This document shows, one piece after another, positions 8,510-17,115 of a stretch of DNA of 64,000 nt. Position 1 is the first letter of the stretch. Every line of letters begins with the position of its first letter. Below the pieces are notes generated by a model that was given only the letters and a program-made list of their open reading frames with translations, was not told the origin of the DNA and ran no database searches. Position numbers and translations under genes: made by a program. This stretch comes from Metabacillus litoralis (lineage in GTDB: Bacteria > Bacillota > Bacilli > Bacillales > Bacillaceae), in contig NZ_JAIVKL010000001.1 in NCBI RefSeq assembly GCF_020524045.1, forward strand, positions 647,529-711,528, written 5' to 3'.

Positions 8510-8850
8510 TCACTTTATTAACCAACCTCCATCAACTAATATATCTGTACCAGTCATATATGAGGCTTCATCTGATGCCACAAAAGTAATTACATTAGCA
8601 ATTTCCTCTGGGTGTCCTACTCGTTTTAGTGCAGTATTTCGCTCGATTGCTTTAACAAATTGATCATTTTCCAACCCTTTTTCTGTTAAAGGAGTTTCAA
8701 CAAAACCAGGTGATATTGAGCATTCTCTTCATTAATCGAACATGCTACTTTTTACAGCTTTTCTTTTGTTCGTCCAACTAAAATAGCAGTTGCTTCCCCA
8801 ATTCCGCTTCCAGCTCCAGTTATAACTGCCAGTTTATTGTTGAATCTCAT
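8510..8850 (-). pseudogene. Broken short-chain dehydrogenase (SDR) gene
   Basis: A good ribosome binding site (GAGGTGA) precedes ATG 8850. The first 34 codons encode an SDR N-terminus (KLAVITGAGSGIGEATAILV), then a stop appears. After about 70 nt of disturbed sequence the SDR C-terminus resumes (SPGFVETPL, KRVGHPEEIANVITFVAS, LVDGGWLIK) and ends at 8510. The central third, which carries the catalytic Ser and YxxxK, is missing. This is an internal deletion with frame loss, not a sequencing slip of one base. It lies between a dehydrogenase gene and a crotonase gene of the same operon, so it was probably once part of the pathway. Confidence 0.85.
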
Positions 8851-8863
8851 ACTAGAAATCACC

Positions 8864-10618
8864 TCAAGAAGAAATATATTGTTCAGCTTCTATCTGAGCA
8901 TCTGCTATTTCACGTTTTTCTTTGCTAGTTATTACTAAATCAAGTGTTTGGAGATGATTAGAAATCAGCTTAACTAGTGGTAATCTTGCTTCTGTTGTAA
9001 TCGCTTCATTAATAAGTTGTCTTGCTAGAAATTCTGTTTGAAGTACAGCTTTTTCTACATTTATTTTTGCTAATAAATTTGTTAGAGGATGATCATTCTT
9101 TAATGCTCTTGCTAGTGAAGATTCAGCTGCAAATAACTCAATTGCAATATTAGATAATTTCATTAATGTTTCCTGCTGTTCAAATAGCTGTTTGTTGTAC
9201 TCTTTATAAACAGTTCCTATGCATACTAGAAATACATTACGTATCGCAGCTATTGCTTCTTTTTCAATTGAAAATTCACCTTCATAGGTAGGATGACATT
9301 TAGAAAGGTTTTTCAGAGATGTATCAACAATGCTTTCAAGAGCTATTTCACCTTTTACTACTTTTTTAAATAAATGGGTTGGCAATAATAAACGGTTAAT
9401 TTCATTTGTTCCTTCAAAAATCCGATTAATTCTTGAATCACGGTAAACTTGTTCAATTTTGTAATCTTTAATAAAGCCTGCTCCCCCATGAAGCTGAAGA
9501 GACTCATCACTAACTTGATCTAAAGTCTCAGATCCATAAACTTTACAGATTGCACATTCTGTTGCATATTCCATCAGCTTTTCAGCAATATCTGTAAAGT
9601 CCTCTGAATGATTGAGATTACCTAATTCATACTCTAACAAGCCAGCTGTTCGGTATTGTATCGACTCAGAAGCGAAAATTCTCGCAGCCATTAAAGCAAT
9701 CTTTTCCTTTGTTGCATTAAATTCTGAAATAGGTTTTCCAAATTGATAGCGTTGTTTTGTATAACCTATTGCAAGCTCTAATGCATATTTAGCTCCTCCA
9801 ACACATGCTGATCCTAAGTTAAATCTTCCTAAATTCAGTACATTTAAAGCAATAACATGTCCCTTACCAACCTCACCTAATAGATTTTCCTTAGGGACTA
9901 GACAATCATCTAAAATAACAGATCTTGTTGAAGAACCTTTTATACCCATCTTTTTCTCTTCTGGACCTAATGAAAACCCTGGAAAGTGCTTCTCAACAAT
10001 AAAAGCTGTGAACTTAACACCATTTATTTTTGCATAAACAATGAATGTATCTGAAAAAGCAGCATTTGTAATATAGATTTTTGTGCCATTTAATACATAA
10101 TGAGTACCTTCAACGTTTAATTTTGCAGTTGTTTGTGCGGCTAAAGCATCTGAACCTGCATTTGGCTCTGTTAAGCAATAAGCACCAATAAACTCACCAT
10201 TAGCTAATTTAGGTAAATACTTTTTCTTTTGCTGTAGTGTTCCGAAATATGTGATTGGTAATGTAGCTATACAGGTATGATTAGAATGTGCTACACCATA
10301 GCTCCCTGCTCGACCGACCATTTCACCAACAAGACCTTTGCTAATTTTATCAAGACCAAGACCACCATATTGCTCTGGCACACTATGTGCTAAAAGTCCA
10401 AGATCTCCAGCTTTTTGTAATAATTCTACAACTTTAGTAAACTCTTGGTTTTCAATTTCTTCTCTATACGGTTCTACTTCTTTTTTAATAAATTGAGCTG
10501 CTGTCTTTTGAATCATTTTATGCTCATCAGTTAAATCCTCGGGAGTAAAGAAATGTTGTGATGTGTTTTCCTCATATAAAAAACTACCACCTCTTACACG
10601 AAACGTACTTCCTTTCAT
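8864..10618 (-). CDS. Acyl-CoA dehydrogenase, FadE-like long form
   Basis: A 584-aa FAD acyl-CoA dehydrogenase with a C-terminal extension of about 180 residues, as in Bacillus FadE (about 594 aa). It introduces a 2,3 double bond into acyl-CoA. Signatures include YCLTEPNAGSDA, KIYITNAAFSD and the C-terminal RINRIFEGTNEINRL, which contains the catalytic Glu region. ATG 10618 follows GGAGGG and overlaps the end of the comB-like gene, implying translational coupling. It is probably a paralog of the main fadE gene, dedicated to this island. The electron acceptor (ETF) genes are not in the window. Confidence 0.9.
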   Translation of the reverse strand: MKGSTFRVRGGSFLYEENTSQHFFTPEDLTDEHKMIQKTAAQFIKKEVEPYREEIENQEFTKVVELLQKAGDLGLLAHSVPEQYGGLGLDKISKGLVGEMVGRAGSYGVAHSNHTCIATLPITYFGTLQQKKKYLPKLANGEFIGAYCLTEPNAGSDALAAQTTAKLNVEGTHYVLNGTKIYITNAAFSDTFIVYAKINGVKFTAFIVEKHFPGFSLGPEEKKMGIKGSSTRSVILDDCLVPKENLLGEVGKGHVIALNVLNLGRFNLGSACVGGAKYALELAIGYTKQRYQFGKPISEFNATKEKIALMAARIFASESIQYRTAGLLEYELGNLNHSEDFTDIAEKLMEYATECAICKVYGSETLDQVSDESLQLHGGAGFIKDYKIEQVYRDSRINRIFEGTNEINRLLLPTHLFKKVVKGEIALESIVDTSLKNLSKCHPTYEGEFSIEKEAIAAIRNVFLVCIGTVYKEYNKQLFEQQETLMKLSNIAIELFAAESSLARALKNDHPLTNLLAKINVEKAVLQTEFLARQLINEAITTEARLPLVKLISNHLQTLDLVITSKEKREIADAQIEAEQYISS

Positions 10619-10620
10619 AA

Positions 10621-11346
10621 TCATCCCTCCATAGCGATTATTTTTTCTCCATCAAAATAAGGAGTAATATCGTAGCAATCCCTTTTGCTTACATATCGTA
10701 CTTCCTCACTAAATCCAAATTCCTTAAGCATTTCTCCTACTTTTGAAGATAAGAGAATTTCTTCTGCATCTTCTTTCCTACTGTGATATAAAGCCTGAGC
10801 AGCTTTTGCAGAGTCAGTGAGATCGAGCACTATGCTTTTTTCTAAATGATGAATAAGGTGTCCCGCACCATAAAAGTCTTCCAAAGCAAATTGGTTTGAC
10901 GAACCTGAACAAATCATTAAAATCGTAGCGTCTTTATGCCATTTAACCAAAGCATTTGCTATCGCTTTTCCATTTAATAAAGAACAAATATATATTTTAT
11001 GTGCAGCTAAACATTTATTAATTGCCACTGTCCCGTTTGTACTAGATAAAATTAATTGCTTTCCTTTTACCTTTTTTATAAGTGAAGTTGGCACTGGATC
11101 ACAGAAGCCATCTATTGTTCTACCCTCATACTCTCCAGCAATAATATATTTTTCCAACCCATTAACATCTATAAATTCCCTCGCTTCTTTTTCACCAAGA
11201 ACTGGGATAACAGCTTCCGCACCTTCAACTAATGCGCAAGTGATAGTTGATGATGCAAGCAATACATCAAACACAACTGCTATGCATCCATTCATCTTAT
11301 CCAAATCGATGTCTTCTTTTTTCATAATCACATGAAATTTTGTCAT
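10621..11346 (-). CDS. ComB-family phosphatase (2-phosphosulfolactate phosphatase-like)
   Basis: A 241-aa member of the ComB family, whose characterised members remove phosphate from 2-phospho-3-sulfolactate. Family-type segments are FDVLLASSTITCALVEGA near residues 27-44 and LILSSTNGTVA near 98-108. No ComA (phosphosulfolactate synthase) gene is nearby, so a sulfolactate role is unlikely here. Upstream lies an APH-type kinase gene (24-nt gap) and downstream a dehydrogenase gene that it overlaps. This suggests work on a phosphorylated hydroxy-acid intermediate of the island. The binding site AGAGGTG supports ATG 11346. Family membership is firm, function inferred. Confidence 0.75.
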   Translation of the reverse strand: MTKFHVIMKKEDIDLDKMNGCIAVVFDVLLASSTITCALVEGAEAVIPVLGEKEAREFIDVNGLEKYIIAGEYEGRTIDGFCDPVPTSLIKKVKGKQLILSSTNGTVAINKCLAAHKIYICSLLNGKAIANALVKWHKDATILMICSGSSNQFALEDFYGAGHLIHHLEKSIVLDLTDSAKAAQALYHSRKEDAEEILLSSKVGEMLKEFGFSEEVRYVSKRDCYDITPYFDGEKIIAMEG

Positions 11347-11370
11347 ATAACACCTCTTTAAGGTAGTAAA

Positions 11371-12441
11371 TTATCTCAATTGATTTGGTTGTTGACTAAT
11401 AGATAAAGCATGCTGAATAAGTGCTTTCACATACAAATTAAAATATTTAAAACGGGCGTCTGAAGTTTGACCGTTATGATAACGATAATAAATTTGTTGG
11501 CAAATAACGGCTAATTTAAAATAAGCAAATGTTAAATAGTAATGAATTTGATCAACATTACGCCCACTTTTCTTTGCATAGCTTTCAATAAATTGTTTTC
11601 TTGTATAAAAGCCTTCTTTAACTGTAATCGGTGGTTTACCTAATCCTTTTTTTAATAAATCTGGATCATCATCTTGACACCAATAACTTAAAGCAGCTCC
11701 TACATCAGCCAACGGATCACCAATTGTTGTCATTTCCCAATCAAAAAGTCCTGTTAATTCTTTCAAATCGTCTCTAAATAAAGCATTATTAAATTTAAAG
11801 TCATAATGAATAACTGTTGAATATTCGGTTGTAGGTATTTTATCTACTAACCATTTAGTGAGTTCATTAATTCCTGTCACTTCTTCTGTTTTTGATCGTT
11901 GATAACGCTTTATCCATCCGTAAACCTGTCGTTCCATGAACCCATCTGGATTACTTAACTCTTCAAGAACCGTTCCTTTAAAGTTAACTTCATGAAGTTT
12001 CACAAGAGTATCAACCATTTGTTCACTTAATTGTTTGCCGAGCTCCTTCGACTCTTTCACATGATTAGGAAACTCTGTATCTATTAATAATCCATGTTTT
12101 CTTTCCATGATAAAAAACGGGCTACCTACGACAGTATTATCTTCACTATATAAATAAGGCTTAGGGGCAATTGGAAACATTGGATGCAAAGCTTTTAAAA
12201 TCATGTATTCACGTTTCATATCATGCGCTTTTGGTGCTAGAGGACCTAGAGGTGGTTTTCTTAATACAGCCTCCCATTCTCCAATTTTCAATTCATACGT
12301 TAAGTTGGAAGCACCAGTAGCAAACTGACTAATTGTTAAAGGTTGACTCAAAGGAATAGTAGGTAAGTTTTTTAATAGAAATGCATGAACTAACTCTATA
12401 TTGAGTTCTTCACCAGAACGAACGGTAATGATATCACTCAT
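11371..12441 (-). CDS. APH-fold kinase of the ACAD10/11 / LvaA type
   Basis: A 356-aa aminoglycoside phosphotransferase-fold kinase. Visible are the N-lobe (SQFATGASNLTYEL), the catalytic HYDFKFNN (HxD...N) and the metal-binding DWE in LFDWEMTTIGDPLADVG. The sequence resembles the kinase half of animal ACAD10/ACAD11 and Pseudomonas LvaA, which phosphorylate 4-hydroxyacyl-CoA, rather than antibiotic-modifying enzymes. An ACAD11-like dehydrogenase is encoded in the facing half of the island at 17889-19121. I infer ATP-dependent phosphorylation of a hydroxyacyl-CoA. A resistance role is unlikely in this operon. GGAGCG precedes ATG 12441. Confidence 0.8.
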   Translation of the reverse strand: MSDIITVRSGEELNIELVHAFLLKNLPTIPLSQPLTISQFATGASNLTYELKIGEWEAVLRKPPLGPLAPKAHDMKREYMILKALHPMFPIAPKPYLYSEDNTVVGSPFFIMERKHGLLIDTEFPNHVKESKELGKQLSEQMVDTLVKLHEVNFKGTVLEELSNPDGFMERQVYGWIKRYQRSKTEEVTGINELTKWLVDKIPTTEYSTVIHYDFKFNNALFRDDLKELTGLFDWEMTTIGDPLADVGAALSYWCQDDDPDLLKKGLGKPPITVKEGFYTRKQFIESYAKKSGRNVDQIHYYLTFAYFKLAVICQQIYYRYHNGQTSDARFKYFNLYVKALIQHALSISQQPNQLR

Positions 12442-12460
12442 TGTTGTTATCGCTCCTTTT

Positions 12461-12865
12461 TTATATAAAAGTATCTTGTTTTTCTAAAACTTCTCTTAAT
12501 TCAAAAGGTAATGCTATACTTTTTTGAAGATCAAAATTGTAATACACAATAATTGCTTCACCTCTTGCAACAAGGTTACCTGTCTCTTTATCTACAATTG
12601 AGTGTGAAAGATGAAAGCTTTTAGTTCCAATTTTACTTACTTCAGTAGTAATCGATAATTTTTGATTAAAATAGGCCTGACCTATGAAATCACATTTGGT
12701 AGATGCTAATATAAACCGCCAATCATCTGTATTCATTGAATAACCAATTTCTTCAAAGAAATTTACCCTTGCTTCTTCGAGATAAATAAAATAACTTGTA
12801 TTGTTTACATGTCCAAGTCCATCTGTTTCACAAAATCGAACCTTTACAGTCGTTTCATGTTTCAT
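12461..12865 (-). CDS. Hotdog-fold acyl-CoA thioesterase (4HBT/YbgC type)
   Basis: A 134-aa single hotdog domain. The YbgC/4HBT signature CETDGLGHVNNTSYFIYLEE (about 12-31) contains the expected acidic active-site residue and the HVNN loop. It would hydrolyse an acyl-CoA to free acid and CoA, possibly relieving CoA trapping. The start ATG 12865 has AAGGAGCGA. It sits 14 nt after an enoyl-CoA hydratase gene and 19 nt before the APH kinase gene, within the operon. Substrate length cannot be inferred. Confidence 0.85.
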   Translation of the reverse strand: MKHETTVKVRFCETDGLGHVNNTSYFIYLEEARVNFFEEIGYSMNTDDWRFILASTKCDFIGQAYFNQKLSITTEVSKIGTKSFHLSHSIVDKETGNLVARGEAIIVYYNFDLQKSIALPFELREVLEKQDTFI

Positions 12866-12879
12866 GATTAACTCGCTCC

Positions 12880-13659
12880 TTATTTGTGAGTAAAAACAGG
12901 TTTGCGCTTCTCTATAAAAGCACCTACTCCTTCTTTAATGTCATCTGTTTGAAACACTTCTTCAAAAAGTTCTGCCTCTCTTTCTATCCCTTCACATAAA
13001 CTTGTGTCTAGTCCATTATCTACAGCTTTCTTTATCTTTGATAACACCGGGATAGAGAATTGACTTAACTTAGTAGCTAATTCAATTGCTTTTTTAAGTC
13101 CTTCACCTTTTGTTACTACCTCATTCACTAGACCTATTTTCTCTGCTTTTATCGCATCAATAGGTTCGCCAGTATACATCATTTCTTTAGCTCTAGCTTC
13201 ACCTATTGCTCTTGGTAATCTTTGTGTTCCACCACCACCTGGAAAAAGACCAAGTTTTATTTCGGGTAATCCAATAAAGACATGCTCCTCAGCAATTCGA
13301 AGATCACATGTTAAGGCAAGTTCACACCCACCTCCTAAAGTAAGACCATTTAAAACAGCAATTGTTGGTTTTTCACAAAAATCAATTTTATTGAAGATTC
13401 GATGATTTTCCATGAAATTTTCTCTAATTCCCTTTTTACCAATTAGTAGAGGGAATTCCTTTATATCAGCTCCAGCCATAAAGGCTTTGTCTCCTGCTCC
13501 AGTTAAGATAATCGATACAACTGATTGATCTGCTTCTAGCTCAGTAAAAACAGCATCTAGTTTTTGCACAACTTTATGGTTCATTACATTTAATGGAGGA
13601 TTTTCAATCGTGATGATAGCGATCGCATTTTTTCTTTCAACCTTTACAATTTCACTCAT
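12880..13659 (-). CDS. Enoyl-CoA hydratase
   Basis: A 259-aa crotonase that should hydrate 2-enoyl-CoA to 3-hydroxyacyl-CoA. Both catalytic Glu positions are present, in GGGCELALTCD and LPEIKLGLFPG, and the oxyanion hole is in AGADIKEFP. This contrasts with the second crotonase of the island at 7709, which lacks both. The start ATG overlaps the stop codon of the preceding dehydrogenase gene by one base (TAATG), showing translational coupling. GAGGTGA supplies the ribosome binding site. Confidence 0.92.
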   Translation of the reverse strand: MSEIVKVERKNAIAIITIENPPLNVMNHKVVQKLDAVFTELEADQSVVSIILTGAGDKAFMAGADIKEFPLLIGKKGIRENFMENHRIFNKIDFCEKPTIAVLNGLTLGGGCELALTCDLRIAEEHVFIGLPEIKLGLFPGGGGTQRLPRAIGEARAKEMMYTGEPIDAIKAEKIGLVNEVVTKGEGLKKAIELATKLSQFSIPVLSKIKKAVDNGLDTSLCEGIEREAELFEEVFQTDDIKEGVGAFIEKRKPVFTHK

Positions 13660-14534
13660 TAGTTCTTCACCTCATATTTCTTATATTCATACCAACCCTT
13701 ACCTGTTTTTCGACCTAAATGTCCCTGCTCTACCTTTTCTTCAATACATCTGAAAGGTTTATCCGCTATATCTCCTGTTTCTGCATAGCGCTGTTGCATC
13801 ACAAAATACCCCACATCAATTCCTGATAAATCCATTAATTCAAAAGGTCCAATCGGATGATGAAGAGCCTTTTTACAGATAAGATCAATATCCTTAAAAT
13901 CAGCATATCCATTTTCATAAAGATAAACAGCTTCACGTTGTAGAGCACCAAGAATACGGTTTGCAATAAATCCTGATATTTCCTTATGAAGCAAAACTGC
14001 TGTACGATTCAATTTCTTACTTATATCCATTGTAATTTGAGCAGTGTGTTCTGATGTTTGCTCACTTTTTACTACCTCTACACAATCCATAACTAGTGGA
14101 GGAAAGAAAAAATGCATATTTATAACTTTTTCAGGGCGATTCGTCACTTTTGCAAGTAGTGAATTTACAATTGTTGAACTATTAGAAGCAAAAATTGTAT
14201 CAGGCTTTGCGTATTCTTCAAGTAATTTAAAAAGCTCTTGCTTAGCCTCTACCTTCTCAACAATCGCTTCAATTATAAAATCAGCATCATTTGCAGCTCT
14301 TTTTATGTCTGTTGAAAAAGTTAGAAGTGCAAAGGACGACTCTTTAAACTCTTCAGTTATTTTCCCTTTAGTCACCCATTTGTCCATGATTTCTTGCAGA
14401 TTACATTTTGCTTTTTCTAGGGCCGATTCATTCACATCTTGTAGAATTGTATTAAAACCTGCTAATGCGGATAACATTGCAATTTGATGACCCATTTGTC
14501 CAGCACCAACAACACAAATTTTAGTAATTTCCAT
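13659..14534 (-). CDS. 3-hydroxyacyl-CoA dehydrogenase
   Basis: A 291-aa NAD-dependent enzyme oxidising 3-hydroxyacyl-CoA to 3-ketoacyl-CoA. The N-terminal Rossmann motif is VVGAGQMGHQIA, followed by the family segments SNSST and MHFFFPP (catalytic His and nearby Glu) and the C-terminal helical domain with HHPIGPFELMDLSGID. It is the size of short Hbd-type enzymes. This is the first gene of the leftward operon that runs to 6704. An operator-like inverted repeat lies 21 nt upstream of the start, so the TetR protein of the island probably controls it. A thiolase to finish the spiral is not in the window. Confidence 0.92.
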   Translation of the reverse strand: MEITKICVVGAGQMGHQIAMLSALAGFNTILQDVNESALEKAKCNLQEIMDKWVTKGKITEEFKESSFALLTFSTDIKRAANDADFIIEAIVEKVEAKQELFKLLEEYAKPDTIFASNSSTIVNSLLAKVTNRPEKVINMHFFFPPLVMDCVEVVKSEQTSEHTAQITMDISKKLNRTAVLLHKEISGFIANRILGALQREAVYLYENGYADFKDIDLICKKALHHPIGPFELMDLSGIDVGYFVMQQRYAETGDIADKPFRCIEEKVEQGHLGRKTGKGWYEYKKYEVKN

Positions 14535-14554
14535 TTAAATCCCTCCATTTTTTA

Positions 14555-14572
14555 ACTAACCAGTCAGTATGT
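14555..14572. promoter_or_regulatory. Putative TetR operator, site 1
   Basis: ACTAACCAGTCAGTATGT matches 15 of 18 bases of a sequence ahead of the other operon of the island (19143-19160). It is an imperfect inverted repeat located just upstream of the 3-hydroxyacyl-CoA dehydrogenase gene. Confidence 0.6.
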
Positions 14573-14701
14573 TTACCGTAAATTTTTTTCTTTTTTGCTC
14601 AAACATCAAACGTTAAATGAAATTATCGAATTTGTCATATTCCTAAGATAAGGTTATAGCAAGAAATGATTTTACTTCTATTTTAATTAGCCTATTAAGT
14701 T

Positions 14702-14744
14702 ACTAAGAGTCGAATTTTCATTCTTTAAAAATTTGACTCTTAGT
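14702..14744 (-). terminator. Hairpin after the tetR gene
   Basis: ACTAAGAGTC / GACTCTTAGT arms, extended by a further AT-rich pairing, lie 5 nt after the tetR stop codon. The downstream T content on the minus strand is modest, so termination may be partial. Confidence 0.6.
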
Positions 14745-14748
14745 CGTA

Positions 14749-15312
14749 TTATTTTGCTAAACCCTCTAATAAAACTTTTATAAAAACATCTGAAACTTCC
14801 CGATCTGTCACGCGCCCATTCGGATCAAACCAAAAGTAACTCCAATTTGTCATTCCAAGAATACTAAATGTCACAATATCTGTTGGTAAATCTTCTCTAA
14901 CTTCTTGCTTAGTGATTCCTTCATCAAGAACAGCCTGTATATTTAAACGAAACTGATCACGTTTTGGCACAATTTGAGCCAAATGCTGTTCATTCAGATT
15001 TCTCATTTCTCTAAAAAATACTTTTGCACTTAAGCCTTCTTTTTCGATATCATGCAGAAGCAGATAAACGATTTTATACAGTTTTTCCTTACTACTAAGT
15101 TCATTATCTTTAATAATTTCTTCCTGCTTTGTTAATAACTCATCAATATACTTTAGATGAATTTCCATCAACAATTGTTCCTTAGATGTAAAATAATAAT
15201 AAAATGTCCCTTTTGTTACATTGAGAGCATCCACAATGTCTTGGATAGATGTTTCCTTAAAGCCTCTCGTTGCAAACAATTGTATGCTAAGCTCTCTAAT
15301 CTTCTCTTTCAT
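14749..15312 (-). CDS. TetR-family transcriptional regulator of the acyl-CoA island
   Basis: A 187-aa TetR repressor. The N-terminal helix-turn-helix covers about residues 8-50 (LFATRGFKETSIQDIVDAL, VTKGTFYYYF), followed by a helical ligand domain. FadR, LiuR and PaaR-type relatives sense acyl-CoA thioesters, so an acyl-CoA ligand is likely. It follows the CoA ligase gene by 135 nt with no terminator between, so it may be the last gene of the ACAD-SDR-ligase-tetR operon and autoregulated. Candidate operators lie at 14555 and 19143. ATG 15312 has GAGAGGA. Confidence 0.85.
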   Translation of the reverse strand: MKEKIRELSIQLFATRGFKETSIQDIVDALNVTKGTFYYYFTSKEQLLMEIHLKYIDELLTKQEEIIKDNELSSKEKLYKIVYLLLHDIEKEGLSAKVFFREMRNLNEQHLAQIVPKRDQFRLNIQAVLDEGITKQEVREDLPTDIVTFSILGMTNWSYFWFDPNGRVTDREVSDVFIKVLLEGLAK

Positions 15313-15447
15313 TTTCTTTTTCCTCTCAATCTATTCTGCTTTTATCAGATTATACCATAGTGATAAAAGGAAATAGCTTTGAAAATGTATTCCACCCTCT
15401 GTCTTCTTACCCTAATTCTAGTAGGTGAATATTTAGTGTTACAAAGT

Positions 15448-17064
15448 TTAGCTACCTTTTAATGTTTCTTCTCTTAAAGCTCGTCGTAATATTTTCCCTA
15501 CATTTGTTTTAGGTAATTCGTTTCTAAATTCAACTACTGTCGGCACTTTATAAGACGCTAGATTTGTACGGCAATAGGCAATCATTTCTTCTGCTGTGAT
15601 TGTTTTTCCTGATTTTATGACAATAAATGCCTTAACTGTTTCACCTCTATATTGATCAGGAACACCGATAACCACAGCTTCTTGAACATATGGGTGTTCA
15701 TATAAAACCTCTTCAATGTCACGAGGATAGATATTGTAACCGCTTGCAATAATCAAATCTTTTTTCCTATCTACAATGGATACATAGCCTTCTTCATCCA
15801 TTCGAGCAATATCTCCTGTAAACAACCAACCATCTCGTAATGTAACTGCCGTTTCCTCTGGCATATTCCAATAGCCCTTCATAACCTGTGGTCCATTTAC
15901 TATGATTTCTCCAAGTTCCCCCACTGGTACCTCCATCGTACCTGTAGCAATATCGACAATTTTATAAGCTGTGGAAGGAAGTCCTAAGCCAACAGTTCCT
16001 GGTTTTCTATTAGCAAATACTGGATTACAATGTGTGACTGGAGATGCTTCTGATAGTCCATAACCCTCTAGAATTTTCGCTCCTGTTTTACGTTCAAACT
16101 CGTTTAGAAGCTCTACAGGCATAGGTGCACTTCCACTATTACAGATACGAATTGAATTAATATTATAAGCTTCTGCATTTGGATGGTTTGTTATCGCTAC
16201 ATACATGGTTGGAACACCAGGAAAAATTGAAGGTTGTTCACGTTTAATCGTCTGTAAAACTTCTTCAAGATCAAATCTTGGTAGCATAATCATTGAATTT
16301 CCACAAAGAATAGTTAAATTCATACAGCTCGACATGCCAAAAACATGAAAAAGCGGAATGACAGTTAAACATTTTTCTTTTCCTAATTGTATTTCATCTT
16401 TAAAGAATTCACCTGATTGAATGGCATTAGCAACAATATTACGATGTGTAAGCATGGCTCCCTTTGAGCGTCCTGTTGTTCCACCTGTGTACTGAAGAAC
16501 AGCTACATCATGTTCTGGATCAATATCAATAGGTAAAACTTGACCATTTTGTTTTGCAAGGAAATTCTCAAATGTATAATCTTCCGCTTGAGTTGTTTCA
16601 GTTGGTTGAAGACTTACTGTGATGATATTTTTTAAATTTGTTTTAAGTTGAACTGACTTAACCTTAGGATAAAGAGCATCCAAAACAATAATTGTTTCTG
16701 TACCAGAATCGTTAAGGATATATTCTAACTCTCTTTCAACTAACATTGGATTGATTTGTGTCACAATTGCTCCAGCTGATAAAGCACCATAATAAGACAC
16801 AACATATTGAGGACAGTTCGGCAGCATAATTGCCACTCTATCACCTTTTTGAACATTTGACTGTTGTAAGGAGGATGTAAAAGCAAAAACCATTTTCGCT
16901 AGTTCATTATAAGTAAAGGTTTTACCATAAAAGGAGATTGCTTCATGATTACCATAAGATTTAACCGTTTTCTGAAGCATTTCAGGGACAGACATAAGAG
17001 GTAAATCCACTTCATTTGGTACTGAATCAGGATATTTTGAAAACCACTTTTTCACATTTTCCAT
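15448..17064 (-). CDS. Fatty acid/carboxylic acid-CoA ligase (AMP-forming)
   Basis: A 538-aa ANL-superfamily acyl-CoA synthetase. It has the P-loop YTGGTTGRSKGAMLTH (about 172-187), the A5 region GYGLSEASPV, the hinge segment DRKKDLIIASGYNIYP and the catalytic Lys of the C-terminal domain in LPKTNVGKILRR. It would activate the free acid entering the pathway. The gene follows the SDR gene by 51 nt; AGGAGG precedes ATG 17064. The LcfA/FadD type fits the sequence, but the chain length or 4-hydroxy/keto acid preference cannot be decided. Confidence 0.9.
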   Translation of the reverse strand: MENVKKWFSKYPDSVPNEVDLPLMSVPEMLQKTVKSYGNHEAISFYGKTFTYNELAKMVFAFTSSLQQSNVQKGDRVAIMLPNCPQYVVSYYGALSAGAIVTQINPMLVERELEYILNDSGTETIIVLDALYPKVKSVQLKTNLKNIITVSLQPTETTQAEDYTFENFLAKQNGQVLPIDIDPEHDVAVLQYTGGTTGRSKGAMLTHRNIVANAIQSGEFFKDEIQLGKEKCLTVIPLFHVFGMSSCMNLTILCGNSMIMLPRFDLEEVLQTIKREQPSIFPGVPTMYVAITNHPNAEAYNINSIRICNSGSAPMPVELLNEFERKTGAKILEGYGLSEASPVTHCNPVFANRKPGTVGLGLPSTAYKIVDIATGTMEVPVGELGEIIVNGPQVMKGYWNMPEETAVTLRDGWLFTGDIARMDEEGYVSIVDRKKDLIIASGYNIYPRDIEEVLYEHPYVQEAVVIGVPDQYRGETVKAFIVIKSGKTITAEEMIAYCRTNLASYKVPTVVEFRNELPKTNVGKILRRALREETLKGS

Positions 17065-17115
17065 CTTATTTTTCCTCCTAATTAATACAAATTGTTAAGC
17101 TATTATTCTATTTGT

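Noticed and set aside
11371..12441. Aminoglycoside resistance gene
   Set aside because: The APH fold is present, but the sequence and operon match hydroxyacyl-CoA kinases of the ACAD10/11 and LvaA type.
14044..14487. 147-codon plus-strand frame within the 3-hydroxyacyl-CoA dehydrogenase gene
   Set aside because: Overlaps a clear enzyme gene on the other strand and has no homology-like features.
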